A stretch of DNA of 64,000 nt from Mesorhizobium sp. M2D.F.Ca.ET.226.01.1.1 (GCF_004022705.2 NZ_RZOY02000008.1:186001-250000); one strand, 5' to 3'. Counted from the stretch's first letter, positions 1 through 9,533 are shown. A program made the numbers and translations. The notes: generated from the sequence alone by a model not told the origin.

Positions 1-177
1 GAACCGCAGCGCTTCCTCGCCAGATTGCGCGCAGACAACCTCGCCCACCCCTGCGAGAACTTCGCTGATCGCCAGGAGATTGCGCTCATCATCGTCAACG
101 GCAAGTATCCTGGTGCGCTCCGCCGCCTCTGACTGGGCGTTTTGATGCTTCGGTTTGGTCTTGGCCAGTCTTTGCAT
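1..177 (-). CDS. Response regulator receiver-domain protein, partial (runs off left edge)
   Basis: An ATG at 177 opens a reading frame that stays open to the window edge. After about 18 polar residues it reads RILAVDDDERNLLAISEVL, the beta1 strand and acidic triad (DDD) of a CheY-like receiver domain, followed by an SGEEAL segment typical of alpha2. It starts 6 bp after the stop of the large hybrid kinase on the same strand, so the two are probably co-transcribed and may be a phosphorelay pair. The output domain lies outside the window; it could be a stand-alone regulator or a further hybrid kinase. Confidence 0.8.
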   Translation of the reverse strand, partial: MQRLAKTKPKHQNAQSEAAERTRILAVDDDERNLLAISEVLAGVGEVVCAQSGEEALRF

Positions 178-183
178 TGACCG

Positions 184-3100
184 TCACACCGCTGCCACGA
201 GCTTTTCGGCCGACAGGTCGGCGTGCTGCCTCGATCGTCCAATCCAGACCCGGAGCAGCGCCAGCAGAAGATCGAGATCCACAGGTTTCGCGATGTAATC
301 CGAAGCACCCGCATCAAGGCATTTTTGTCGGTCGCCCTTCATCGCCTTGGCCGTTACGGAGATCAGGGGGACATGCGCGATTGCCGGCAAGCCACGTATC
401 TGCCGCATCGTCGTGTAGCCATCCATTTCAGGCATCATTATATCGATGAGTGCGACATCCATATCTGGATTTTGCTCCAGCAGCGCGATGCCGTCGCGTC
501 CGCGCTCGGCGTGCAAAACCTGGATTCCGTACGTTTCTAGGACGCTGGTCAGCGAATAAATGTTGCGGATGTCGTCGTCGACGATCAGGACTTTGGCGCC
601 GGCAAGGTCGGTCTTGTCCGATCGTTGGGGGACCGCGCCGCCGTTCGTGAGACTATCCCGCGGCAGCGTTGCGGACATCAGCAGCGCCAATTGGCCGAAA
701 TTCTCGGCTCTGGCTACCTCGGCCAGTTCCGGTTTCAGGCCGATTAGTTGCTCAAGAGCCTCAGGATAGGGCGCGAAGAATACAAGTTTGGGTGACAAGC
801 CTTCGATCGCAGCCGCGAGTTCCTCGATCATTTTGGCATTGTCCTTGCCTGATCTCCCAAAGCCCAACACAATTGCATCATATGCTTGGAACTCTATCCT
901 TTGGCCTTTTGCGACGATCCGGCCGACGGGCGTTACAGAGGTGACTCCATCGCGAATCGCCTCGACCAGGGCGAGCCGCCGCTCAGGATCGGCATCCACG
1001 ACCAGGACATTGCGCTGCACGCGCAGCTTGCTTGAGTTAATTTCATCGAAGACCTTGATCAGACCGTCCGACGACACAGGCTTGGTCGAGACGCTGGCAG
1101 CGCCATCGCGCAACAGACCCGCAGTGTCTTCCGCACCCGAGATGACATGAATCGGGATGCCTGCCGTCTTGGGATCGTGGCGCAGCAGATTGAACAAGAC
1201 CCAACCATCAATATCCGAGAGGCCGAGATCAAGCGTGATTGCATCCGGGACCAGCTTGCGCGCCAGCGCCACCGTGCCGGAGCCCGCGGTGGACAGGACG
1301 CCCTTGAGGCCCGCCGAGCGGGCCATACCCAGCAGAAGACCCGCAAAGGTTGGATCGTCTTCGACAATCAACACGATCCTGTCCTCAGGGGACAGTGCGT
1401 CCCGGTCGTCGATCAGCTCCGGCACGGAAACATCAGCCACGGGAGCGATCACGTCCTGTTCGACGATCACAGGTTGCGGAACCGCTCTCGGCCCTTCGAG
1501 CGGGATAACGAGCGTGAATGTCGACCCCTTGCCGGGAGTGCTCTCCACCCTCAGTTCGCCCCCCAGCAGCCGCGCAATTTCGCGGCTGATTGACAAGCCC
1601 AGCCCGGTTCCGCCGTATTTGCGGCTGGTGGTGCCGTCCGCCTGCTGGAAAGCCTCGAAGATCAGCTTTTGTTTGTCGTCGGGAATGCCAATCCCGGTAT
1701 CAGTAACAGCAATGGCGAGCGCCTTGGGCGCCTGGGCACCGTTGCGCCGCCCAGCGTTCTCGGGCCTGAAAATGAGACTGACCTCGCCGCTCGACGTGAA
1801 TTTGAATGCGTTCGACAACAGGTTGAGGACGATTTGCTGCAGCCGCTTCTCGTCGGTACGCACCGTCTCCGGAAGTCCCGGGTCAAGTTCTATCGTGAAG
1901 CCCAATCCCTTGTCGGCGGCCAACTGACGGAACGTGCGTTCCATATGCTGGCGCAGATGCGCCAGCGGCATGTCGTTGATCTCGACGGAAACGGTGCCGG
2001 ACTCGATCTTCGACAGGTCGAGAATGTCGTTGATGAGGCTGAGCAGGTCGGTCCCGGCCGAATTGATGGTGCGGGCGAACTCGACCTGCTTGTCGTTGAG
2101 ATTTCCCTGCTGGTTGCTGGCCAACAGATTCGAGAGAATGAGCAGCGAGTTCAGAGGCGTGCGAAGCTCGTGGCTCATATTGGCCAAAAATTCGGATTTG
2201 TATTTGGAGGTCAGGGCGAGCTGTTCGGCTTTCTCCTCAAGTGCTCGCCGCGCCATTTCGATTTCCAGATTCTTGTTCTCCACCTGCTTCTTTTCGTTTT
2301 CGAGCAACTGCGCCTTTTCCTGCAGCTCCTCGTTGGTGGCGTGCAGTTCCTCCTGCTTCTTGGTCAGTTCCGTCTGGCGAGCCTGCAATTCGGAAGTCAG
2401 CAATTGCGACTGTTTCAGCAGTCCTTCGGTGCGCATCGTCGCCGCTATTGTGTTGAGCACGATGCCGACCGATTCCATCAACTGGTTGAGGAACGATTGG
2501 TGCGTGTCGCGGAACTCGCTGAAGGAGGCAAGCTCGATCACCGCCTTTACTTCGTCTTCGAAGAGCGCAGGCAGGATGATGACATTGGCCGGCGTGGCGT
2601 TGCCGAGGCCCGATGTGATGCGCAGGAAGTCCGGCGGCACATTGTCGAGAACGATCGCACGCTTGTCGGCAGCGCTTTGGCCGATCAGCCCCTCACGTAG
2701 ATCAAGGCGCTGCTTCATCACCGCCCTGCTCTCGGCGCCGTAGGACGCGGCAAGCTCGAGATAGGACTCGTCTTCTTCCCGGTTGGTCACATAGAACACG
2801 CCGTATTGCGCATTCACCAGCGGTGCCAGCTCCGACATGATCAGACGCGACACCGTCGCCAGATCGCGCTCGCCCTGCAGCATGCGCGAGAACCGCGCCA
2901 GATTGGTCTTCAGCCAGTCCTGTTCCGCATTCTTCAGCGTCTGATCCTTGAGATTGCGGATCATCTCGTTGATGTTGTCCTTGAGCGCCGCCACCTCGCC
3001 TGACGCCTGGACGCTGATGGAGCGCGTCAGGTCACCCTTGGTCACCGCGGTCGAGACTTCCGCGATGGCACGCACCTGGGTGGTGAGGTTGGCAGCCAGC

Positions 3101-5883
3101 TGATTGACATTGTCGGTAAGGTCGCGCCAGAGCCCTGCCGCGCCCGGCACGCGGGCCTGGCCGCCGAGCTTGCCTTCGATGCCGACCTCGCGCGCGACAT
3201 TGGTCACCTGGTCGGCAAAGGTGGCGAGGGTCTCGATCATGCCGTTTATGGTGTCGGCCAGCGAGGCGATCTCGCCCTTGGCGTCGACGGTGAGCTTGCG
3301 GCGCAGATTTCCCTGCGCCACGGCGGTCACAACATCCGCGATGCCGCGCACCTGGTTCGTAAGGTTGGTGGCCATCAGGTTGACGTTGTCGGTCAGGTCC
3401 TTCCAGGTGCCGGCAACGCCCTCGACGCGGGCCTGGCCGCCGAGCTTGCCCTCGGTACCGACCTCGCGCGCCACGCGCGTCACCTCCCCTGCGAAGGAGT
3501 TCAGCTGATCGACCATGGTGTTGATCGTCGACTTCAGCTCCAGGATTTCGCCCTTGACGTCCACGGTGATCTTTTTCGACAGATCGCCGCGCGCGACCGC
3601 GGTGGTCACTTCAGCGATGTTACGCACCTGGCCGGTGAGGTTCTCGGCCATGGAATTCACGTTATCGGTGAGATCCTTCCAGGTCCCGGCGACGCCGCGG
3701 ACCTGGGCCTGGCCGCCCAACTTACCCTCGGTGCCGACCTCTCGGGCGACACGCGTCACCTCGCCGGCGAAGGAGTTCAACTGGTCGACCATGGTGTTGA
3801 TCGTCGACTTCAGCTCCAGGATTTCGCCTTTGACGTCGACGGTGATCTTCTTGGAAAGGTCGCCAAGCGCAACGGCAGTCGTCACCTCGGCGATGTTGCG
3901 CACCTGGCCCGTCAAATTCGCGGCCATGGCATTCACATTGTCGGTCAGGTCCTTCCACGTACCGGCCACACCACGCACCTGCGCCTGCCCGCCCAGCTTG
4001 CCGTCCGAACCCACCTCGCGCGCGACGCGCGTCACTTCCGAGGCAAACGAATTGAGCTGGTCGACCATCGTGTTGATGACGTCCTTGATCTGCAGAATCT
4101 CGCCCAGAGCATCGACCGTGATCTTCTGGGTAAGGTCGCCGGTCGCGATTGCCGTCGCGACCTTGGAGACGTCGCGCAGCTGCACCGTAAGATTGCCGGC
4201 CATGGCGTTCACGTTGTCGGTCAAATCCTTCCAGGTGCCGCCGACGCCTTCGACATGGGCCTGACCGCCGAGCTTGCCTTCCGACCCGACCTCGCGGGCC
4301 ACGCGCGTCACCTCCGAGGCGAAGGAGTTGAGCTGATCCACCATCGTGTTGACGGTGTCCTTCAGTTCCAGGATTTCACCCTTGACGTCCACCGTGATCT
4401 TCTTCGACAGGTCGCCGCGCGCGACCGCCGTCGTCACCTCGGCGATATTGCGCACCTGGCCGGTGAGGTTGGCAGCCATCAGGTTGACGCTGTCGGTCAG
4501 GTCCTTCCAGGTGCCGCCGACGCCCTTCACGTCGGCCTGGCCGCCGAGCTTGCCCTCGGTGCCGACTTCGCGGGCAACGCGTGTCACCTCCGACGCAAAG
4601 GAATTGAGCTGGTCCACCATCGTGTTGATGGTGTCCTTGAGCTCCAGAATTTCACCCTGGACGGCCACGGTGATCTTCTTCGACAGATCGCCAGACGCGA
4701 CCGCCGTCGTCACTTCCGCGATGTTGCGAACCTGCCCGGTCAGGTTCTCGGCCATCGAGTTCACATTGTCCGTCAGATCCTTCCAGGTGCCCGCGACGCC
4801 ACGCACCTGGGCCTGGCCTCCCAGCTTGCCCTCGGAACCGACCTCGCGCGCCACGCGGGTCACCTCGGAGGCAAACGAGTTGAGCTGGTCCACCATCGTG
4901 TTGATGGTGTTCTTCAGTTCGAGAATTTCGCCCTTCACATCGACGGTGATCTTCTTCGAAAGGTCGCCGAGCGCAACCGCCGTAGTAACTTCGGCGATGT
5001 TGCGGACCTGACCCGTCAGGTTCTCGGCCATCGAATTGACGTTATCGGTGAGGTCTTTCCAGGTGCCGCCGACGCCCTCGACGCGCGCCTGCCCGCCGAG
5101 CTTGCCTTCGGTACCGACCTCGCGAGCCACGCGTGTGACTTCCGAGGCGAATGAATTGAGCTGGTCTACCATCGTGTTGATGGTGTTTTTCAACTCCAAG
5201 ATTTCGCCCTTCACGTCCACGGTAATCTTCTTCGAAAGGTCGCCTGACGCGACAGCCGTGGTGACCTCGGCGATGTTGCGGACCTGCCCAGTGAGATTGG
5301 TCGCCATGGCGTTGACGTTGTCAGTGAGGTCTTTCCAGGTGCCGGCCACGCCCTTCACCCGCGCTTGGCCGCCGAGCTTGCCTTCTGTGCCCACCTCGCG
5401 GGCAACGCGCGTCACTTCCGAAGCAAAGGACCCCAGTTGCCCGACCATCGTGTTGACGACCTTGCCGATACGGAGGAACTCGCCTCGCAGGGGCCTGCCG
5501 TCGATCTCCACCATCATGGTTTGGGACAGGTCGCCCTTGGCGACAGCGCCAATGACGCGGGCCACCTCCGTAGTCGGTTGGACCATGTCCTCAATGAGAT
5601 CGTTGACAGAACGAACGCTGGTTTCCCAACTGCCCGTGGCATTGCGAACGTGGCCACGTTCACCGATCCGCCCATCCTTACCGACCACCCTACTCAATCG
5701 CTCGAATTCACGAGTGACCTGATCGTTGATTTCGACGATCTGGTTGAAGGCGTCCGCGATATCGGAATCGAGGCCTTCATAGACATTGTCGATGCGCACA
5801 GAGAAGTCACCGCGCCGGAAGGCCTTGAGAGCGTTCAAAATCTGACGGCGGTCCAATTGCGGCTTGGATCTAAGCGTACTCAC
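184..5883 (-). CDS. Poly-HAMP hybrid sensor histidine kinase (HAMP array, GAF, HisKA, HATPase, three REC)
   Basis: This is an 1899-residue cytosolic sensor kinase with no signal peptide or membrane segment. Residues 1-980 are about 21 HAMP-like units alternating between a GDLSKKITVD type and a REVGTEGKLGG type, in a 92-residue period. A GAF domain follows (about 1000-1145), then a coiled coil (1150-1230) and HisKA with phospho-acceptor His1238 in MSHELRTPL. The HATPase has the N box (LLSNAF) and G box (GTGLGLS). Three receiver domains follow: REC1 (Asp near 1551), REC2, which looks degenerate because the usual phospho-Asp region is VLGFGRSG, and REC3 (VALIDIMMPEMDGY). The architecture resembles Nik1/Os-1 group III hybrid kinases and their bacterial relatives, which are linked to osmotic or stress signalling; the signal here is unknown. 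The start is GTG, preceded by GAGGGGG. REC output could pass to the response regulator encoded immediately downstream. Confidence 0.95.
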   Translation of the reverse strand: MSTLRSKPQLDRRQILNALKAFRRGDFSVRIDNVYEGLDSDIADAFNQIVEINDQVTREFERLSRVVGKDGRIGERGHVRNATGSWETSVRSVNDLIEDMVQPTTEVARVIGAVAKGDLSQTMMVEIDGRPLRGEFLRIGKVVNTMVGQLGSFASEVTRVAREVGTEGKLGGQARVKGVAGTWKDLTDNVNAMATNLTGQVRNIAEVTTAVASGDLSKKITVDVKGEILELKNTINTMVDQLNSFASEVTRVAREVGTEGKLGGQARVEGVGGTWKDLTDNVNSMAENLTGQVRNIAEVTTAVALGDLSKKITVDVKGEILELKNTINTMVDQLNSFASEVTRVAREVGSEGKLGGQAQVRGVAGTWKDLTDNVNSMAENLTGQVRNIAEVTTAVASGDLSKKITVAVQGEILELKDTINTMVDQLNSFASEVTRVAREVGTEGKLGGQADVKGVGGTWKDLTDSVNLMAANLTGQVRNIAEVTTAVARGDLSKKITVDVKGEILELKDTVNTMVDQLNSFASEVTRVAREVGSEGKLGGQAHVEGVGGTWKDLTDNVNAMAGNLTVQLRDVSKVATAIATGDLTQKITVDALGEILQIKDVINTMVDQLNSFASEVTRVAREVGSDGKLGGQAQVRGVAGTWKDLTDNVNAMAANLTGQVRNIAEVTTAVALGDLSKKITVDVKGEILELKSTINTMVDQLNSFAGEVTRVAREVGTEGKLGGQAQVRGVAGTWKDLTDNVNSMAENLTGQVRNIAEVTTAVARGDLSKKITVDVKGEILELKSTINTMVDQLNSFAGEVTRVAREVGTEGKLGGQARVEGVAGTWKDLTDNVNLMATNLTNQVRGIADVVTAVAQGNLRRKLTVDAKGEIASLADTINGMIETLATFADQVTNVAREVGIEGKLGGQARVPGAAGLWRDLTDNVNQLAANLTTQVRAIAEVSTAVTKGDLTRSISVQASGEVAALKDNINEMIRNLKDQTLKNAEQDWLKTNLARFSRMLQGERDLATVSRLIMSELAPLVNAQYGVFYVTNREEDESYLELAASYGAESRAVMKQRLDLREGLIGQSAADKRAIVLDNVPPDFLRITSGLGNATPANVIILPALFEDEVKAVIELASFSEFRDTHQSFLNQLMESVGIVLNTIAATMRTEGLLKQSQLLTSELQARQTELTKKQEELHATNEELQEKAQLLENEKKQVENKNLEIEMARRALEEKAEQLALTSKYKSEFLANMSHELRTPLNSLLILSNLLASNQQGNLNDKQVEFARTINSAGTDLLSLINDILDLSKIESGTVSVEINDMPLAHLRQHMERTFRQLAADKGLGFTIELDPGLPETVRTDEKRLQQIVLNLLSNAFKFTSSGEVSLIFRPENAGRRNGAQAPKALAIAVTDTGIGIPDDKQKLIFEAFQQADGTTSRKYGGTGLGLSISREIARLLGGELRVESTPGKGSTFTLVIPLEGPRAVPQPVIVEQDVIAPVADVSVPELIDDRDALSPEDRIVLIVEDDPTFAGLLLGMARSAGLKGVLSTAGSGTVALARKLVPDAITLDLGLSDIDGWVLFNLLRHDPKTAGIPIHVISGAEDTAGLLRDGAASVSTKPVSSDGLIKVFDEINSSKLRVQRNVLVVDADPERRLALVEAIRDGVTSVTPVGRIVAKGQRIEFQAYDAIVLGFGRSGKDNAKMIEELAAAIEGLSPKLVFFAPYPEALEQLIGLKPELAEVARAENFGQLALLMSATLPRDSLTNGGAVPQRSDKTDLAGAKVLIVDDDIRNIYSLTSVLETYGIQVLHAERGRDGIALLEQNPDMDVALIDIMMPEMDGYTTMRQIRGLPAIAHVPLISVTAKAMKGDRQKCLDAGASDYIAKPVDLDLLLALLRVWIGRSRQHADLSAEKLVAAV
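3000..5560 (-). repeat. 276-bp tandem coding repeats of the HAMP array
   Basis: The DNA of the HAMP array is visibly repetitive. A block matching gcctggccgccgagcttgcc recurs with small changes near 3157, 3431, 3707, 3983, 4261, 4537, 4813, 5089 and 5365, giving a period of about 276 bp (92 codons). Third-position differences show the copies have been diverging under selection for protein sequence. Such an array can expand or contract by recombination, and copy number may be misassembled in short-read genomes. Confidence 0.9.
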
Positions 5884-5929
5884 AGCGCCCCCTCACAGCC
5901 CCGGCTGATACGACGGTCGTGAATGAAAA

Positions 5930-5961
5930 TGCCCCTCGCGGCCAAACTCCCGCGAGGGGCA
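5930..5961 (-). terminator. GC-rich hairpin with T-tract in the leader of the hybrid kinase gene
   Basis: A perfect GC-rich stem (TGCCCCTCGCGG with its complement, short loop) is followed on the minus strand by ATTTTC. It ends about 46 bp upstream of the kinase start, and no minus-strand gene precedes it, since the next gene upstream points the other way. It could be a leader attenuator or a boundary element. The evidence is structural only. Confidence 0.5.
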
Positions 5962-6155
5962 CAACGCGCGGAGCGTATTTCGGTTCCATTTGGTGGGTAG
6001 CGAGCCGCCGCATGTCGAGTGGTCGAATGTCAATCAACCAAAATAGAGCCCGGACCTCCGCCTCACGTCTTGACGAAAGCAGTTGCGACTGTTTGAGACT
6101 CGGGAAGCAAATGGGGACATTTGCTTCGGGGGGATAAGCAAGCGGTGGGCAAGCA

Positions 6156-7214
6156 GTGAAGCGCGTTTTTCGATTGCTTGCCGCGGCGATCATCGCGTCC
6201 GGCGTCGCCGGGTGCACCAGCATTTCCTACTATGCGCAGTCGCTCAAGGGCCATGTTGAGATCATGGCCGCGCGAAAGGATGTGGGAAAACTGATCCATG
6301 ATCCGTCGACGCCAAGGGCATTGCGCGCCAAATTGACGTCGGCGAGCGCCATACGCCGCTTTGCCACGGAAGAGCTGGCGCTGCCCGACAACAATAGCTA
6401 CCGCAGCTATGTCGACATCGGCCGGGACAATGTGACCTTGGCCGTCTTCGCCGCGCCGCAATTCTCGCTCACGCCGGTAACATGGTGCTTTCCGGTCTTC
6501 GGCTGCGTTCCCTACCGGGGTTACTTTTCGCGGAAGGATGCGATTGCAAGCGCCACCGAGCTACGGCAGCGGGGGCTGGACGTTTATGTCTCAGGTGTCA
6601 CTGCATATTCCACTTTGGGCTGGTTCAGCGACCCGCTGCTGAGCACCATGCTTCGCCAGGACGACACCTATATCGCGAGCCTTGTCTTCCATGAGCTGGC
6701 GCATCAGAAAATCTATGTGAATGGCGACTCGGCGTTCAACGAGGCTTTCGCGGTTTCCGTCGAGACCACCGGCACAAGGAAATGGCTCCGCGCCACCGGC
6801 AATCGCGCCGGATTGCGCAGCTACGAAGCCGATCGCAAGCGCAAGGCCGATTTTCTCGAGCTGATAGCGAAAACCCGGGAAGAGCTGAAGCAGGTCTATG
6901 GAAGCCCGCGCAGCGCCGCGCAGATGGCCGCCGCCAAGGCCGCCACCATCGACAGGCTGCGGATGCGCTACCGGCAAATGCGCGACAAGCGCTGGGGCGG
7001 ATATCGCGGCTACGACGCCTGGTTCGACAGCCCGATCAACAACGCAAAGCTCGCCGCGACCGCCGTCTATGGCGAACAGGTTCCGGCGTTTCTTCGCCTG
7101 TTCGAGCTGTGCTCCGGCGACTATCCGAGGTTCTACGCCGCTGTTCGACGGATCGGAAATTTGCACGGACCTTCCCGAGCCGAAGCGCTCAAGGCCGCAA
7201 CCACCTGTCGTTGA
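6156..7214 (+). CDS. Lipoprotein, predicted aminopeptidase (PF10023 family)
   Basis: The 352-residue product begins with a lipoprotein signal peptide whose lipobox GVAGC predicts acylation at Cys20, so it should be anchored to the inner or outer membrane facing the periplasm. FHELAHQ near residue 183 is an HExxH-like zinc-binding motif, with NEAFAVSVE downstream as the likely third-ligand helix (gluzincin-like arrangement). These features and the length fit the predicted aminopeptidase family COG4324/PF10023. The start is GTG at 6156, after a purine-rich stretch. It stands alone between the divergent kinase and a downstream methyltransferase 33 bp away. The peptidase activity is inferred from the family, and the substrate is unknown. 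Confidence 0.8.
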   Translation: MKRVFRLLAAAIIASGVAGCTSISYYAQSLKGHVEIMAARKDVGKLIHDPSTPRALRAKLTSASAIRRFATEELALPDNNSYRSYVDIGRDNVTLAVFAAPQFSLTPVTWCFPVFGCVPYRGYFSRKDAIASATELRQRGLDVYVSGVTAYSTLGWFSDPLLSTMLRQDDTYIASLVFHELAHQKIYVNGDSAFNEAFAVSVETTGTRKWLRATGNRAGLRSYEADRKRKADFLELIAKTREELKQVYGSPRSAAQMAAAKAATIDRLRMRYRQMRDKRWGGYRGYDAWFDSPINNAKLAATAVYGEQVPAFLRLFELCSGDYPRFYAAVRRIGNLHGPSRAEALKAATTCR

Positions 7215-7247
7215 CCATGTAAGGAATTCCGGAGGCCGCGCGGGCAG

Positions 7248-7895
7248 ATGCTGGACAATTATGAGGTTGACAGGTTCGGCGTGATCCACCAGATCGACTT
7301 CACGCCGATCAAGTACGACAAGAAATACATTTCCTATTACGAGGACCTAAGCGACCGGACCATCAAGCTCGGCTATCAGCGGCTTGGCTGGGTGCTTGGC
7401 GTCACCGGCGAGATTCCTCGCTCGGTGCTGGAGATCGGATATGGCACGGGCACCTTCATCGAAGCCGCCAAGATAACCGGCGTCGCCGACTGCGCCGGCT
7501 GCGATATCGCTGAATTCCCCCTGCCCAAGGGCGTCCGCTTCGTCGGTTGGGATCAGGCGCTAGCCGGCGCGTGGGATCTCGTCGCCATGTTCGACGTACT
7601 GGAGCATATCCCCGATTTGAGTTTCCTCTCGCGCCTTCAGACCCGCCACCTGGCCGTCGCCGTGCCTTATTGCCGCTGGCGCGAACTCGGCGCCGACGGC
7701 GACTCGTGGTTTGCCAAGTGGCGCATGCGCCTGCCCAACGAGCACCTGCACCATTTCGACCGTGACTCGCTGGTGGGGTTGCTTGCGCATTACGGCTTCG
7801 AATGCGTGACGCTGAACTGCTTCGAGGACGGGATCAGGCTACGGGCCGGCGAAGCCGGTCCGAATATTTTGTCGGGCTTCTTTCGAAAACTGTAG
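7248..7895 (+). CDS. Class I SAM-dependent methyltransferase
   Basis: The 215-residue protein has the Rossmann motif I VLEIGYGTGTFIEAA (residues 61-75), the acidic motif II region CAGCDIAEF and the motif IV-like segment LVAMFDVLEHIPDLS. This matches the ubiE/Methyltransf_11 superfamily. The C-terminal section, rich in Trp, His and Arg, carries the substrate side, and nothing in it identifies a substrate. It follows the lipoprotein gene by 33 bp and may share its transcript. A decayed partial duplicate, very similar over the last 110 codons, lies near 27.6-28.0 kb. The C-terminal codons contain a short palindrome, CCGGCGAAGCCGG, that is also present in degenerate form in the duplicate. Confidence 0.85.
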   Translation: MLDNYEVDRFGVIHQIDFTPIKYDKKYISYYEDLSDRTIKLGYQRLGWVLGVTGEIPRSVLEIGYGTGTFIEAAKITGVADCAGCDIAEFPLPKGVRFVGWDQALAGAWDLVAMFDVLEHIPDLSFLSRLQTRHLAVAVPYCRWRELGADGDSWFAKWRMRLPNEHLHHFDRDSLVGLLAHYGFECVTLNCFEDGIRLRAGEAGPNILSGFFRKL

Positions 7896-8045
7896 GGACG
7901 GCGATTGGCGTTAGTCACGCGGCCCATGGCGGCCATGACATGATGTGCATATCGGGCGCATCGGTGCTTGCCAAGATGGATGGCAGAACGGGGGCGCCGT
8001 TCAGCTGCCCCCGCCATTGGAAGAAAAACTCTCGACGGTCGCTGG

Positions 8046-9179
8046 TTACCCCACATTGCTTAGTCGGAACTCATTGGTAAGCACGCTCTCATTGGGATCG
8101 ATCGGACCCAAATTCTTCACGACCCGGAATCGACCGCCCTGCGCCTCAGCAAGGTACATGTTCATGCGAACATGGTGCTGGCCGGGAACCATCTCGGCCG
8201 GACCGCCAGGGCCTTCGCTGATCCGGGCGTGGTCAAGCGCCCGGATAACCGTATCGCGCTCGACGCTGCCTGCTTCCTTCACCGCCACTTCCCACATCTT
8301 GATTGCCCGGTAGTGGCCGGTGCACCCGCTGCCCGCAGTCAAGGTGGCGCCGCCTGGGAACCGTTCGCTGTAACGGCGCAAGAGCGCGCGGCCGAACGGT
8401 TCGTCGAGTTCCTGGTAGTAGTCGAGGCAGCTGTAGAGGCCCTCGATCTGCTCGGACGGCACCAGATTGAAGAAGTTCTCGTCGAAGTAAGTGCAGACGA
8501 TCCTGCCGCCGCGTTTGCCGAAACCGGCCTTGTGCAATTCTTCGAGAAACGGCGTCAGGCCCGGCGGCACGATGGTGTTGAAAACCACGTCGGTGCCGCT
8601 CGCCATAATCTGCTGCACCGTGCGTCGGAAATCGACGGTGTCCAGGGGAAAATACTCCTCGCCGACGATCTCGCCGCCATTGGCGCGCACCGCCCGGCTC
8701 GCGGCCTTGTTCAGCAAATGGGGCCAGATGTAATCGGCGGACGGCAAATAGAATTTCCTGGCTCCGGTGGACTTCATAAGCCATGGGATCAGAGGCTCGA
8801 CCTGCTGCGCGGGCACGGGACCTGTGCAGAAGATCAGGGGATCGTTTTCCTGTCCCTCATACTGTTCGGTATAGATGTAGAGCGTCCTGCCCCGGGTGAC
8901 CGCCTCGCTCTTGATGGCCAGGCGGGTGGAACTGTAGATGCCGCCGATGACGACATCGACCTTGTCGACGTCGACCAGTTTCGCGGCCTTTGCCTTGGCG
9001 ACACCGTCGATCGTTTCTCCATCCTCGATGACGAGTTCCACCGGCCGGCCGAGCAGGCCGCCTTTGGCGTTGATGTCATCGACGAGCATGGTGGTTAGGT
9101 TGGCGTTGGCAATGCCCATGAAGGACAATGGGCCGGTGAGTTCGGCGATGAGGCCGATCTTGATGGGCTTCGGATCCAT
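8046..9179 (-). CDS. Periplasmic-binding-type protein (Peripla_BP_6; AmiC/FmdD/UrtA-like) lacking a signal peptide
   Basis: The 377-residue protein starts directly with MDPKPIKIGLIAELTGPLSFMG, the first strand of a type I periplasmic-binding fold. There is no room for a signal peptide. The start at 9179 has GGAG seven nt upstream. Segments such as LYIYTEQYEGQEN and VPAQQVEPLIPWLM resemble the amide/urea-binding subgroup (AmiC, FmdD, UrtA). No ABC permease or ATPase gene is adjacent. Lack of export plus an upstream regulator gene suggests a cytosolic ligand sensor, as AmiC is in Pseudomonas, rather than a transporter component. That role is an inference; loss of a signal peptide by decay is the alternative. 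It is third in a same-strand series with the genes at 9261 and 9624. Confidence 0.8.
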   Translation of the reverse strand: MDPKPIKIGLIAELTGPLSFMGIANANLTTMLVDDINAKGGLLGRPVELVIEDGETIDGVAKAKAAKLVDVDKVDVVIGGIYSSTRLAIKSEAVTRGRTLYIYTEQYEGQENDPLIFCTGPVPAQQVEPLIPWLMKSTGARKFYLPSADYIWPHLLNKAASRAVRANGGEIVGEEYFPLDTVDFRRTVQQIMASGTDVVFNTIVPPGLTPFLEELHKAGFGKRGGRIVCTYFDENFFNLVPSEQIEGLYSCLDYYQELDEPFGRALLRRYSERFPGGATLTAGSGCTGHYRAIKMWEVAVKEAGSVERDTVIRALDHARISEGPGGPAEMVPGQHHVRMNMYLAEAQGGRFRVVKNLGPIDPNESVLTNEFRLSNVG

Positions 9180-9260
9180 CTGAATTCTCCGATTATGGGG
9201 TTCGTCTTCGGGGTTTTGTCGGGCGCCGCCGCCGACGGCGGGCGACGCGCGGCGTGGACG

Positions 9261-9533
9261 TCAGGCCTCGTAGTGGCCGAGCAACAGTGCCGCCTGCGGC
9301 TTGCCGACATGGCCGGCTTCCTGCAGGATCGCCGGCACCTCCGGATCCGACACGAAATTCTTCCAGCCCTCGGCGTCCCAGTCGAAGATCGCCCAGACGC
9401 GGTCGGGTTCGCTGGGGTCGCGAAACACGGTTGCGCCGTTCGAGCCATGCAGCCGGCGCTTGTCGGCGCCCTTGGTCGAAAAGATACGGATGAAGTGGTC
9501 GACGTCCGCCACCTTGGTCGTTGCGAGAAGCAT
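9261..9533 (-). CDS. Small protein, probable ferredoxin-like/dimeric alpha-beta barrel fold
   Basis: This is a 90-residue protein whose ATG at 9533 is preceded by a strong AGGAGG six to seven nt upstream. The pattern, with an N-terminal strand (MLLATTKVADVDHFIRIF), a middle VFRDPSEPDRVWAIFDWD and the closing ALLLGHYEA, is typical of ABM/EthD-type dimeric alpha-beta barrels, which often act as small oxygenases, cyclases or accessory proteins. No catalytic residue can be assigned. It lies between the HD/LuxR regulator (90 bp upstream) and the signal-less binding protein (81 bp downstream), all on one strand, so a shared function is plausible but unproven. Confidence 0.65.
   Translation of the reverse strand: MLLATTKVADVDHFIRIFSTKGADKRRLHGSNGATVFRDPSEPDRVWAIFDWDAEGWKNFVSDPEVPAILQEAGHVGKPQAALLLGHYEA

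Noticed and set aside
1669..2700. Plus-strand open frame of 343 codons opposite the kinase
   Set aside because: The minus strand encodes HisKA, GAF and coiled-coil sequence here. The plus product has no recognisable fold.
3000..5560. Regular repeats considered as a CRISPR or satellite array
   Set aside because: The 276-bp units are coding HAMP repeats with no spacers and synonymous changes.
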